A stretch of 15,016 nucleotides of DNA from Campylobacterales bacterium (GTDB lineage: Bacteria; Campylobacterota; Campylobacteria; Campylobacterales; Sulfurimonadaceae), in the NCBI GenBank assembly GCA_016937915.1, contig JAFGVR010000145.1:1-15016 (forward strand), written 5' to 3'. A model generated the notes under the pieces. It had not been told where the DNA came from. It saw nothing but the letters and a program-made list of their open reading frames with translations, and searched no databases. Positions 1 through 6,813 of this stretch are shown piece by piece; positions within the stretch are counted from its first letter, which is position 1; each line of letters begins with the position of its first letter. The position numbers were made by a program, and so were the translations under genes.

Positions 1-125
1 CCGTACTTTGCGATATTTATATCTTTTATTTTATCTAATTGGTGCTTATTTAGAAATTTGCTTGGGTTTTTAGAGGTGCCCTCAAATATATTATATATAA
101 AATAACCTAAAAAAACAAAAATAAC
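1..125 (-). other. Possible partial coding frame at the left edge, unrecognised
   Basis: Read on the minus strand from 125 to the window edge, one frame stays open for 41 codons. It gives a hydrophobic stretch (VIFVFLGYFIYNIF) followed by a polar, lysine-rich part (FEGTSKNPSKFLNKHQLDK). This looks like a membrane segment followed by a soluble region. A TAA stop (126-128) lies directly upstream and no ATG, GTG or TTG occurs in the frame, so a normal start is missing. It could be a gene remnant that has lost its 5' end, a gene using a rare start, or chance. I do not recognise the family. Confidence 0.25.
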
Positions 126-436
126 TTATATATGAAATGTGTGTTAATTATGCAAAATAGTCAAAATATTCTAAAAACAAGAGAATTTATTAAAAAATAT
201 GTAGTTTTCTTAAAGATATGGTGTGTGTTAAATGTCATATATAAAAATAATATACATAAATGTTTGTTAATTGCCAAGAGAACTACATAACAAACACAAT
301 GTTCCTTAAGTTTAATAAACTGTAGGTTATGGAATATAGTTTACAACTTCAGAACGATATAGTTAAAAGTTTTAGTAGTTGATAAACTATCTGGTGGAAC
401 CTCTTTGTACCAAGCGAAGTAGTAAAGAGTAAAATA
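126..436. other. AT-rich non-coding stretch with small inverted repeats
   Basis: No convincing gene is visible. Visible structure: a perfect 9-bp inverted repeat TGTTTGTTA (261-269) / TAACAAACA (288-296); a second pair ATAGTTTA (336-343) / TAAACTAT (383-390); and a hairpin CTCTTT (401-406) / AAAGAG (424-429) with three further inner pairs. None is followed by a T-run, so none looks like a standard terminator. The stretch reads as degraded intergenic DNA next to a decayed toxin-antitoxin locus. Confidence 0.4.
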
Positions 437-592
437 TCAGTTAATATTTTTTTGTTTGAAAACACTCACGATATGGATTTTATGATCAATGATTTTAGTA
501 ACTTTTGCTTTCGCTTCTTGAAGTGACATAGTGTTTTGTGTTTCTTCTTTAACAGATATCTTATCTTTAAGTAAAATATCTATAAGACCCAT
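437..592 (-). CDS. Small hypothetical ORF, 51 aa, unrecognised
   Basis: From the internal ATG at 592 the frame encodes about 51 residues beginning MGLIDILLKDK and ending FKQKNIN. The frame extends upstream to an ATG at 661, but that part would overlap the antitoxin remnant. The product is mildly amphipathic, without signal peptide, membrane segment or a family I know. It lies just downstream of the decayed toxin-antitoxin pair on the same strand. The only purine-rich stretch upstream (AAGAAG, inside the end of the antitoxin frame) is about 16 nt from the ATG, which is too far for a good ribosome binding site. It may be a gene fragment or a chance frame. Confidence 0.2.
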   Translation of the reverse strand: MGLIDILLKDKISVKEETQNTMSLQEAKAKVTKIIDHKIHIVSVFKQKNIN

Positions 593-599
593 AAATTTT

Positions 600-785
600 T
601 TAAAAATTATCTTCTTTTGTAGGTTTATTAGTAGAAGCTTTTTTAAGTATAGATATAGCATGTTCTCTAGAACCTTCTAAAGCTCTTTTTTGAAGATAGT
701 CTTCTGTTTTTAGTGAAGATATTTTTTCAGCTACTGCATTAACTATAAATTGATTTATAGAAGCATCACCTTTTAACATCTTCAT
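600..785 (-). pseudogene. C-terminal remnant of a CopG/RHH-type antitoxin
   Basis: The 61-codon frame contains SINQFIVNAVAEKISSLKTE, then DYLQKRALEGSREH and a C-terminal KPTKEDNF tail. As I know the small ribbon-helix-helix (CopG/Arc-like) antitoxins paired with PIN toxins, this is their usual second half: helix 2 with 'SINQFI..AVAEK', then 'TEDYL..RA..G', then a short acidic tail. The N-terminal beta strand and helix 1 that make up the DNA-binding half are absent. In their place, directly upstream, is the start of a PIN toxin in another frame. The apparent ATG at 785 lies inside that PIN sequence, so it is probably a chance start created by the fusion. A functional antitoxin is unlikely because DNA binding should be lost. 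Confidence 0.6.
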
Positions 786-921
786 ACTCTATAATCATAG
801 TATTAAATACTACACTTATCTTTTGTTCATTTTTAAAGAACCAAATCATAAGCTTATTTGAAACTCCATCAATCGACATTAGAGATGGCAAAATTACATT
901 TGTATCTATTACTACTTTCAT
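766..921 (-). pseudogene. N-terminal fragment of a PIN-domain toxin
   Basis: From ATG 921 (or the in-frame ATG at 927) the frame reads MKVVIDTNVILPSLMSIDG, continues with KLMIWFFKN and ends IIEYEDVKR before TGA at 766-768. This is the opening of a PIN-family ribonuclease (VapC-like, COG1569-type): the first beta strand with catalytic Asp6 (VIDTNV) and the later conserved Glu of IIEYE. Only about 51 residues remain of a family that is usually about 130-140, so the central and C-terminal acidic residues needed for metal binding are gone. The frame runs straight into the antitoxin remnant, which suggests an internal deletion joining two genes. It is very probably dead. Confidence 0.65.
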
Positions 922-954
922 ATTCATATTATATATGATATGACTTTTTGGGTT

Positions 955-974
955 AAGGGATTACTTAATCCCTT
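955..974 (-). terminator. Hairpin at the end of pstS, weak terminator candidate
   Basis: A perfect 9-bp stem, AAGGGATTA (955-963) and TAATCCCTT (966-974), spans the pstS stop codon. On the minus strand it is followed by AACCC and an A-run rather than a T-run, so a standard Rho-independent terminator is not supported. It may still act as a 3'-end stabilising hairpin. Confidence 0.25.
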
Positions 975-1965
975 TCTCAGCCCAGTAAGCTCTTACTTTT
1001 TCAGTCAAACTATCAGGTAGTGGAACAAAACCTAAGCTTTTTGCTATATCTTGACCGTTTTTGTAGTTCCACTCATAAAATGCAGTTACTTTTTTGTTCA
1101 TATCTGCTTTTTCTGTTGGAACAAGGATAAATGTAGATGCAAGGATTGGATAAGAATCATCACCATCAGGATCAGCTATCATAGCGTAAAAATCTTTTGA
1201 AGGATCAAGGTCAGCTTTAGCAGCACCAGCTTGGAAAGCTTCAAGTGTAGGTTTTATAAACTTACCAGCTTTGTTCTCAACCATAGCCATAGCGATATCA
1301 TTTGTTTTAGCATCTGCGTAGTCTATGTAACCAACTGAGTATGGAGTTTGCTTAAGTAGTGCAGCTACACCTGAGTTTGTTTTACCACCGATGTGTTGCT
1401 CACCTGGCCAGTTTAGTGATTTTTTAGCTCCATAAGCTTTTGCCCAACCACCACTTACTTTACTTAGGTAGTATGTAAAGTTATAAGTAGTACCACTTCC
1501 ATCAGCACGGTGTACAAATGTTAGTTTTTCGTGTGGAAGTTTTACCCCTTTGTTATCTTCAGCGATGATTTTGTTATCCCAATAATCAACTTTACCAGCA
1601 GCAATTGCTACTATAGCTTTACGGCTTAGTTTTATCTCTTTTACATTTGGTAAGTTATAACCCATAGTGATAGCACCAACAACTGCTGGGAATTGGTAAA
1701 GTTTATCTGCTTTTAGATTTTCAGGTGAAAGTGGCTTGTCAGTACCTGCAAAATCAACTGCACGGTCTTGTGCATCTTTTATCCCTTTTGATGAACCTTT
1801 TTTTATGTAATCAACTTTGATGCCAGTCTCATCATTATAAGCTTTTATCCATTTTTGATATACACTGTATGGAAAAGAAGCACCGCTCCCTTTTAAAATA
1901 TCATCAGCGTTTAGGGCTGAAAACGCAACTGTACTAGCTAAAGCGATTGAAATTAACTTCCTCAT
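961..1965 (-). CDS. pstS: Phosphate ABC transporter, periplasmic substrate-binding protein PstS
   Basis: PstS binds inorganic phosphate in the periplasm and passes it to the PstCAB inner-membrane transporter. The 334-residue product has a clean signal peptide (residues 1-20, ending SALNA before DD). It carries the family's phosphate-site signatures: GSGASFPYSVYQKW (about 26-39), AGTDKPLSP (73-81) and HRADGSGTT (152-160), the last supplying the Arg, Asp and Ser/Gly/Thr ligands. Length is normal for the family. The start is supported by AAGGAT about 8 nt upstream of the ATG. No pstC, pstA or pstB follows: the next sequence downstream is toxin-antitoxin debris, so pstS stands alone here and must work with transporter genes elsewhere. 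Its promoter faces the porin gene and shares a cluster of Pho-box-like repeats with it, which predicts induction by phosphate starvation. Confidence 0.95.
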   Translation of the reverse strand: MRKLISIALASTVAFSALNADDILKGSGASFPYSVYQKWIKAYNDETGIKVDYIKKGSSKGIKDAQDRAVDFAGTDKPLSPENLKADKLYQFPAVVGAITMGYNLPNVKEIKLSRKAIVAIAAGKVDYWDNKIIAEDNKGVKLPHEKLTFVHRADGSGTTYNFTYYLSKVSGGWAKAYGAKKSLNWPGEQHIGGKTNSGVAALLKQTPYSVGYIDYADAKTNDIAMAMVENKAGKFIKPTLEAFQAGAAKADLDPSKDFYAMIADPDGDDSYPILASTFILVPTEKADMNKKVTAFYEWNYKNGQDIAKSLGFVPLPDSLTEKVRAYWAEKGIK

Positions 1966-1996
1966 TTTAAGTAATCCTTAAATTTAATTTGATGCA

Positions 1997-2041
1997 AGTA
2001 TAAAAGAATTTGGTTTCAAAACGATTACAAAGTGGTAACAA
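1997..2041 (-). promoter_or_regulatory. Predicted Pho-box promoter of pstS
   Basis: Read on the minus strand there are three 7-mers, TTGTTAC (2041-2035), TTGTAAT (2030-2024) and TTGAAAC (2019-2013), each separated by a 4-bp spacer and so repeating every 11 bp. Ten bases further on is TATACT (2002-1997), a good -10 element. Direct 7-mers with 11-bp periodicity in place of a -35 box, about 10 bp before the -10, is the layout of promoters activated by OmpR-family phosphate regulators (PhoB in enterics, PhosR in Campylobacter). The site is inferred from layout; the regulator is not in the window. Confidence 0.7.
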
Positions 2042-2078
2042 ACTTGTAACCGTTTTGTAATCGTCTATTTGATAAAAT
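2033..2078 (+). promoter_or_regulatory. Predicted Pho-box promoter of the porin gene
   Basis: On the plus strand the 7-mers TGGTAAC (2033-2039), TTGTAAC (2044-2050) and TTGTAAT (2055-2061) repeat every 11 bp with 4-bp spacers. They are followed after 11 bp by TAAAAT (2073-2078) as the -10. The geometry matches the pstS promoter on the opposite strand, and the two sets of half-sites overlap. The ribosome binding site AAGGAA (2095-2100) lies 9 nt before the porin ATG. Confidence 0.7.
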
Positions 2079-2109
2079 TCCATAAGTTAAAGTTAAGGAA
2101 ATCAAAATT

Positions 2110-3405
2110 ATGATTAAAAAAATCGCACTATCAAGCCTAGTGGCTTTATCGATTGGTTTAGTTCCTGCAAATGCAGGTGAGTTAAAATTTTATACTGATG
2201 CAAACGGTCAGGTGTTTGTAACTCCAGGTGAGGGTCGTACACTTCTTCAAGCTGATCCGCAAGAGGTTATGAACGCAATGCAACAAGCTGCTTCAACTAC
2301 TGCTGCAATGAAAAAAGAGATAAAAGAGGAACTTAAAGAGGAGATAAAAAAAGATACTCCTGTTTTTGCTAAATCTTCAAAATTAAATTTCAGCGGTACA
2401 CATTATTTGGGTTATAACTATAAAAATATGAAACAAGGCGATGCTACAGGTAACTTTGAAATGCGTCGTAACTATGTTCAAGCAAAAGCTTATGTTCTAG
2501 ATGATCCAAAATCTTATTTGCGTGTAACTTTAGACAGTACTTATAGCAACTCTACTGCAAACGGTGAAGGTCATGCCAATGTTTATGTTAAATATGCTTA
2601 TCTTTACTTAAATGATATTCTTCCATATACTGGTATGGAGTTTGGTATGGCTCACCGTCCTTGGATAGATTACGAAGAGCATCAAGGTTGGTGGATGCGT
2701 TCTATCAGTAAAGTTTTTGTTGAAGCAAGTGAAGCATCTCACTTAACGAATTCAGCGGATCTTGGTGTTAACTTTAAAACTAAAACTCCATACTTTACTT
2801 CAGAAGTTGGTCTGTTTAACGGTGAAGGTTATCATGGTACAAATGATAATACAGGTACTAATGATGAAGAACTAGGTGATGGTAACTCTTTAGAGTGGAG
2901 ATTTACTGCAGCACTTTTAGGCAATGGTGATAAGAAAAGAAAAGCGACAAAAGATTCTTATGCTGACATCTCTTTCTTTGGACAGTTAAACTCTGATAAC
3001 TCACACAATGCTGATGCAGTTGGAAACTCTGAAGACTATAAATTTTATGGTATCCATGGTGTTTACAACACTCCAAACTTCTTAGTAGCTGCTCAGTATG
3101 TTAAATCTGATAATGATTTAATGATTGAAGATACTGATGATTGGAACGGTAAAGGTTTCTCTGTAAATGGTACAGTAAGATTTGGTGCTAAAAAAGAGTA
3201 TTCTGCTTTTGCTAGATATGATAAATGGGAAAATGAAACTACAGTATCAAATACAATTGAGACTGAAGAAAATTATATTTATGGTTTAGCTTGGCAACAA
3301 AACAAAAACTTCAAATGGTTACTTTCTGGTCAAACTTATGACATAAAAGAGAGTGATGCAAGTGATTGGAACTCTGTAATGCTTACAAGTGAAGTTCACT
3401 GGTAA
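2110..3405 (+). CDS. Outer-membrane porin, probably phosphate-starvation induced
   Basis: The 431-residue product starts with a signal peptide (1-22, ending VPANA before GE). After a short segment (KFYTDANGQVFVTPGEGR, 26-43), a charged helical stretch (about 48-82, EIKEELKEEIKKD) looks like a periplasmic coiled coil. From about residue 90 come alternating beta strands typical of a barrel, and the chain ends in EVHW, an aromatic C-terminus as the outer-membrane assembly machinery (BAM) recognises. This fits the general porins of Campylobacterota and resembles the OprO/OprP (phosphate-selective) group in build. It is divergent from pstS and its promoter carries Pho-box-like repeats, so diffusion of phosphate or other anions is a reasonable inference. 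Selectivity itself cannot be read from the sequence. A perfect hairpin terminator follows the gene. Confidence 0.85.
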   Translation: MIKKIALSSLVALSIGLVPANAGELKFYTDANGQVFVTPGEGRTLLQADPQEVMNAMQQAASTTAAMKKEIKEELKEEIKKDTPVFAKSSKLNFSGTHYLGYNYKNMKQGDATGNFEMRRNYVQAKAYVLDDPKSYLRVTLDSTYSNSTANGEGHANVYVKYAYLYLNDILPYTGMEFGMAHRPWIDYEEHQGWWMRSISKVFVEASEASHLTNSADLGVNFKTKTPYFTSEVGLFNGEGYHGTNDNTGTNDEELGDGNSLEWRFTAALLGNGDKKRKATKDSYADISFFGQLNSDNSHNADAVGNSEDYKFYGIHGVYNTPNFLVAAQYVKSDNDLMIEDTDDWNGKGFSVNGTVRFGAKKEYSAFARYDKWENETTVSNTIETEENYIYGLAWQQNKNFKWLLSGQTYDIKESDASDWNSVMLTSEVHW

Positions 3406-3440
3406 GATAATCTTTTTCATTTTATTTTTTCATTTTTTCA

Positions 3441-3470
3441 AGGCAGATTTTTTAAATCTGCCTCTCCTTT
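3441..3470 (+). terminator. Rho-independent terminator after the porin gene
   Basis: AGGCAGATTT (3441-3450) and AAATCTGCCT (3454-3463) form a perfect 10-bp stem with a TTT loop, 36 nt after the porin stop. The 3' side continues CTCCTTTT, a modest T-rich tail. It separates the porin transcript from the TonB operon and so supports an independent promoter for the latter. Confidence 0.7.
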
Positions 3471-3551
3471 TAACCTCTTTTTCAAACAATCTAATTATTA
3501 TAAAAACTTATGTATCTAAAATGTAATCAACAGCTGTTAAACTTCGGTATC

Positions 3552-3605
3552 AATGTAGTTGCACGACCATATAGATTTCTTTAACTTCCTCTATGCAACT
3601 ACATT
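3552..3605. repeat. Perfect 12-bp inverted repeat upstream of the TonB operon
   Basis: AATGTAGTTGCA (3552-3563) and TGCAACTACATT (3594-3605) are exact reverse complements separated by 30 bp, ending 14 bp before the first predicted Pho 7-mer of the operon promoter. It could be an operator for a second dimeric regulator, a hairpin, or the ends of a tiny mobile-element relic. No T-run follows, so it is not a terminator. The rest of 3471-3551 shows nothing I can name. Confidence 0.5.
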
Positions 3606-3619
3606 AACTACTACTAAAA

Positions 3620-3653
3620 TTGTCCCCAAACTGTAATCGTTTATAGATAAAAT
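3620..3653 (+). promoter_or_regulatory. Predicted Pho-box promoter of the TonB/receptor operon
   Basis: TTGTCCC (3620-3626) and CTGTAAT (3631-3637) are 7-mers with a 4-bp spacer, followed after 10 bp by TAAAAT (3648-3653). The block TGTAATCGT followed by a GATAAAAT -10 is shared almost letter for letter with the porin promoter (2056-2064 and 2071-2078). Only two 7-mers are clear, and the first deviates in its last three bases, so this site is weaker than the pstS and porin boxes. It predicts a transcript starting near 3660 and leaving a leader of about 60 nt. Confidence 0.55.
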
Positions 3654-3721
3654 CCACTTCATAAAGTATAGAAAATAAATCATATTTTTTGTTTTCGTAT
3701 ATGCAAGGAGAAGCAAATATA

Positions 3722-4483
3722 ATGCAGACTAAGTTTAAAAAAATAGTGTTATCAACAACTTGTTTGTTAGCATTAAATACCAGTACTCTAAATGGTGATG
3801 AAAGTTTTGACAATATGGTCAAATCTTTGATGGAGCTTCGTTCAGAGGTTGGGATGCTACACACTCAAATAAGTGAAAATAATGATGCTTACAAAAGTAA
3901 TATAAAATCACTCGAACTACAAAAAAATGACCTTGAAGCTCAGATAGGTAGAAAGTCAACATTTTTAAAAGAGGTTACTCAAGATATAGAGAAGATAAGA
4001 GAAGCTACAAAAGAGAACTCTAACTCTGGAGATGATTTAAAACCTCTTTTAGCTGAATCTATTGAGAAGTTGATTACTCATATAAAATCATCTTTGCCAT
4101 TTAAAACAGATGAGAGAGTAGCTGAACTTCAAAAGATAAAAGATCAGTTAGAAACTGGCAAAGTAACTCCACAAAGAGCATTGGCTCGTGTATGGAGTAA
4201 CTATGAGGATGCATTTCGTTTAACAAAAGAGAATGGTATCTTTAAAGATGTAATTGAACTTAACAATGAATCTATCTTGGTTGAAGTTGCAAAGGTTGGG
4301 ATGATGATGCTTTACTTTAAAACTCCTGATGATAGGGTTGGTTACTTAAAAGACTCAAAATTTACAGAGGTTAGTGATGAGAACACTAAAAAAGATATTT
4401 TAAATCTTTTTGATGCGATGAAAAAACAGATTCGTACAGGTTACTTTACACTGCCAAATACTCTAGCTATGGGGGCTAAATAA
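3722..4483 (+). CDS. DUF3450-family periplasmic coiled-coil protein
   Basis: First gene of the TonB operon, 253 residues from ATG 3722. The upstream in-frame ATGs at 3689 and 3701 are less likely: the one at 3701 overlaps the AAGGAG ribosome binding site (3705-3710), and only the 3722 start puts a signal peptide (MQTKFKKIVLSTTCLLALN) at the N-terminus. A long coiled coil (about 30-105) is followed by the conserved part of DUF3450: LPFKTDERVAELQ, then VSN/WSNYEDAFRLTKENG-like helices, and VGMMMLYFKTPDDRVGYL. The family's biochemical role is unknown, but it recurs at the head of TtpC-type TonB operons, so it probably helps the energising complex in the periplasm. Its stop overlaps the next ATG by one base (TAATG), indicating translational coupling. 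Confidence 0.8.
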   Translation: MQTKFKKIVLSTTCLLALNTSTLNGDESFDNMVKSLMELRSEVGMLHTQISENNDAYKSNIKSLELQKNDLEAQIGRKSTFLKEVTQDIEKIREATKENSNSGDDLKPLLAESIEKLITHIKSSLPFKTDERVAELQKIKDQLETGKVTPQRALARVWSNYEDAFRLTKENGIFKDVIELNNESILVEVAKVGMMMLYFKTPDDRVGYLKDSKFTEVSDENTKKDILNLFDAMKKQIRTGYFTLPNTLAMGAK

Positions 4484-5793
4484 TGAAGAAAATATTACTT
4501 TTAGCGTTTTTTATAACTACTCTTGTTGCTTCACAAAATGATACACAGCTTATGCTTGCATACCAAAAAGAGTTCGCATTTTTAAAAGCTCAAAAAGAGT
4601 CACTTAAAACTCAACTAAGCAAACTTGAATCTCGTCACTCTAAAACTATAAATAAAGCAAAAGATGATGTAGAAAAACTTCAAAACACACTCCTTGGATA
4701 TAACATAAAGATAGAGGAAGCTCAAAAAAATCTACATCAGATGCAACTAAAAAAAGATGTTATGGATGATGATACAGCTATGGTTGAGACTGTTAAGATG
4801 CAGATGAAATCATCTCTAAAAACAAACGGTTCATCTTTAGATGAAGATAAAGACCCAATAGTTACTTTAAAAAATGGATTTAACCAAAGTATAAATCGTT
4901 TAGGTGAGTTAGAGAGTGTAGTTACAACTGATGGTTTTTTTCACCTAAAAGATGGGAAAAGAGTTGATGGAAAGATTATCCACATAGGTAATGTAGCAGC
5001 TTATGGTATATCAGATGAGTTTAGCGGGGCTTTAGCACCAGCTGGAAACAATGTTTTAAAAGTTTGGCCTGAGTTAGAGAGTACTGCAACTGCAATGGCA
5101 CTTAAATCTAATCAAACTCCACAGAAGTTAAATATATTTATTTATGAGTCTTTAGAAAAAGAGATAGAGTATGCAAAAGAGAAAACTTTAGAGGATTTTC
5201 TAGCATCTGGTGGGCTTGTTGGTTACTCTATCGTTGGTCTTGGTCTATTTGCTGTTTTACTTATAATTATCCGCATCGTACTACTTAGTTCTGCAAATAG
5301 TAAAACAGAAAATATCATAAGAGGCATCGAAGCTGATGTTGAGCTTGGAAATATAGATGAAGCACTATCTGTTGCATCGTCATACAAAGGCTCAACTGCT
5401 CGTGTTATGCAAGCAGTTCTTAAAAATATCCGTAAAAACCGTGAACATATAGAAGATATAGTTATGGAAAATATCTTAAATGAGAGTACAAGACTAGACA
5501 GATACAACGCATTTATACTAGTTATCGCAGCAGTGGCACCTTTACTTGGTCTTTTGGGAACTGTTACAGGTATGATATCTACATTTGACATCATCACTGA
5601 ACACGGAACAGGGGATCCTAAACTGTTAGCTGGTGGTATATCTGAAGCACTTGTTACAACAGAGCTTGGTCTTATAGTAGCTATCCCTGCACTTTTAGCT
5701 GGAAATATCCTTATGGGATGGAGTAGAAATATTAAAGATTCTATGGAAGAGAACGCTCTTCGCATCGTAAATATCTACAATAAAAACAGATAA
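4483..5793 (+). CDS. TtpC-like MotA/TolQ/ExbB family protein with periplasmic coiled-coil domain
   Basis: A 436-residue, two-part protein. Residues 1-17 are a signal-like segment (MKKILLLAFFITTLVAS), followed by a long coiled coil (about 22-110). Next is a small periplasmic region containing FFHLKDGKRVDG (152-163) and GAL/APAGNNVLKVWPE (182-198). Three membrane segments follow (about 244-269, 342-366, 389-413). The last two carry the MotA/TolQ/ExbB proton-channel signature APLLGLLGTVTGMISTFD and the helix GISEALVTTELGLIVAIP. This build matches TtpC, which in Vibrio works with a separate ExbB, ExbD and TonB2 to energise outer-membrane receptors. A normal short ExbB follows directly, as in those systems. 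The periplasmic part may reach towards the DUF3450 coiled coil; this is inference. Confidence 0.88.
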   Translation: MKKILLLAFFITTLVASQNDTQLMLAYQKEFAFLKAQKESLKTQLSKLESRHSKTINKAKDDVEKLQNTLLGYNIKIEEAQKNLHQMQLKKDVMDDDTAMVETVKMQMKSSLKTNGSSLDEDKDPIVTLKNGFNQSINRLGELESVVTTDGFFHLKDGKRVDGKIIHIGNVAAYGISDEFSGALAPAGNNVLKVWPELESTATAMALKSNQTPQKLNIFIYESLEKEIEYAKEKTLEDFLASGGLVGYSIVGLGLFAVLLIIIRIVLLSSANSKTENIIRGIEADVELGNIDEALSVASSYKGSTARVMQAVLKNIRKNREHIEDIVMENILNESTRLDRYNAFILVIAAVAPLLGLLGTVTGMISTFDIITEHGTGDPKLLAGGISEALVTTELGLIVAIPALLAGNILMGWSRNIKDSMEENALRIVNIYNKNR

Positions 5794-5801
5794 GAAAAAC
5801 T

Positions 5802-6404
5802 ATGACTGAGTTACTCAATCAATTTATAGGGTATATGCAAGGGGGTGGTTATGTTATGTGGCCACTCTTCTTTGCAAATATGATTCTTTGGTATGGACTT
5901 GCATACCGCTACATAGTTATGCAAAGAGGTCGTAAAAAGAGTGCTAGAGTGCTTATAGATTCACATATGAAAAAAGGTGAAAACAAAAAGCAAAAAGGTA
6001 TTTTAGATATGGTTATACACGATTCGATAAAGGTGTATAAAGAGATGAAAGATAATCCAAATCTTCGTGATTATATACAAAGTGCTCAGTACCCTTATAT
6101 AAGAGAGGTTAAGAAGTTCTCTATAATAGTTACAACTATCATTATTTTAGCTCCCCTTATAGGTTTACTTGGAACTGTTATAGGGATGATAGAGACTTTT
6201 GATTCTTTGGGCTCATCAACACTTTTTAGTCAAGGCGGAGGGATAGCCGGTGGTATCTCCCAAGCACTTTTTACTACTCAGCTGGGTCTTATAGTAGCGG
6301 CTCCTGGACTAGTTTTAGGGCGAATGCTAGATAAAAAACAACAAAATTTAGAGCTTGAGTTTGAACAGGTAAAAGATATTTTAAGTACAAGAGAAGGGAA
6401 ATAG
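5802..6404 (+). CDS. exbB: ExbB, TonB-system proton channel subunit
   Basis: A 200-residue ExbB/TolQ-family protein of the short type found in TtpC systems. Three membrane helices are visible (about 16-38, 105-131, 155-176). The second has APLIGLLGTVIGMIETFDSL and the third GISQALFTTQLGLIVAAPG, which line the proton path with ExbD. The cytoplasmic loop between helices 1 and 2 is about 65 residues. With ExbD it converts proton motive force into movement of TonB. It starts 8 nt after the TtpC-like gene, with no strong Shine-Dalgarno (only AAGAAAAA), and its stop abuts the exbD start, so translation is probably coupled along the operon. Confidence 0.93.
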   Translation: MTELLNQFIGYMQGGGYVMWPLFFANMILWYGLAYRYIVMQRGRKKSARVLIDSHMKKGENKKQKGILDMVIHDSIKVYKEMKDNPNLRDYIQSAQYPYIREVKKFSIIVTTIIILAPLIGLLGTVIGMIETFDSLGSSTLFSQGGGIAGGISQALFTTQLGLIVAAPGLVLGRMLDKKQQNLELEFEQVKDILSTREGK

Positions 6405-6809
6405 ATGAGATTTAGAAATAAAAGTGATGAAGTACAAAATATAGATATATCTCCACTAATAGATATGGTGTTTATCTTACTTATCTTTTTTATGGTTAGT
6501 TCAACTTTTGTAAAAGATATGAAACTAGAACTAAACCGTCCAACTGCTAGTAGTTCTACAAAAGCATCTGCAAAAGTTATCCGTGTATATATCGATAGCT
6601 ATGGTGATACTTATGTGGATAACCAACAAGTAAAACAGTGGGCTATCCAAAACAAGGTTAGAGACCTTTTACATGTTTCTTTGGAAAAAAGTGTCCTTGT
6701 TATCACAGATGATGGAGTTGAAGCTCAAAAGCTTATAGATGTGGTTGATCAGTGCCGTTTAGCTGGGGCGAAAGATTTAGCAGTTTCAACACAACATGAA
6801 GCAGGATGA
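6405..6809 (+). CDS. exbD: ExbD, TonB-system proton channel subunit
   Basis: A 134-residue ExbD/TolR protein. The N-terminus (NIDISPLIDMVFILLIFFMV) has the family's single membrane helix with the essential membrane Asp at residue 20. A periplasmic domain follows (about 45-134) with the peptide-binding-like fold expected for the family (VIRVYIDSYGDTYVDNQQV, then VLVITDDGVEAQKLIDVVD). It starts immediately after the exbB stop, at zero spacing, and its end overlaps possible starts of tonB. It forms the ion-conducting core with ExbB. Confidence 0.93.
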   Translation: MRFRNKSDEVQNIDISPLIDMVFILLIFFMVSSTFVKDMKLELNRPTASSSTKASAKVIRVYIDSYGDTYVDNQQVKQWAIQNKVRDLLHVSLEKSVLVITDDGVEAQKLIDVVDQCRLAGAKDLAVSTQHEAG

Positions 6810-6813
6810 GAAA

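Noticed and set aside
261..296. Inverted repeat considered as an integron or recombination site because of GTTA motifs nearby.
   Set aside because: No integrase, no cassette structure and the core consensus is not met; in AT-rich DNA such motifs are common.
363..422. A short plus-strand frame with protein-like sequence ending LSGGTSLYQAK and a stop, overlapping a hairpin at 401-429.
   Set aside because: Only 19 codons after an in-frame stop, no start codon and no ribosome binding site; kept only as part of the non-coding stretch.
5223..5765. A 180-codon open frame antisense to the TtpC-like gene.
   Set aside because: The sense strand encodes a clear ExbB-family domain; the antisense product is a Ser/Ile-rich shadow without any motif.
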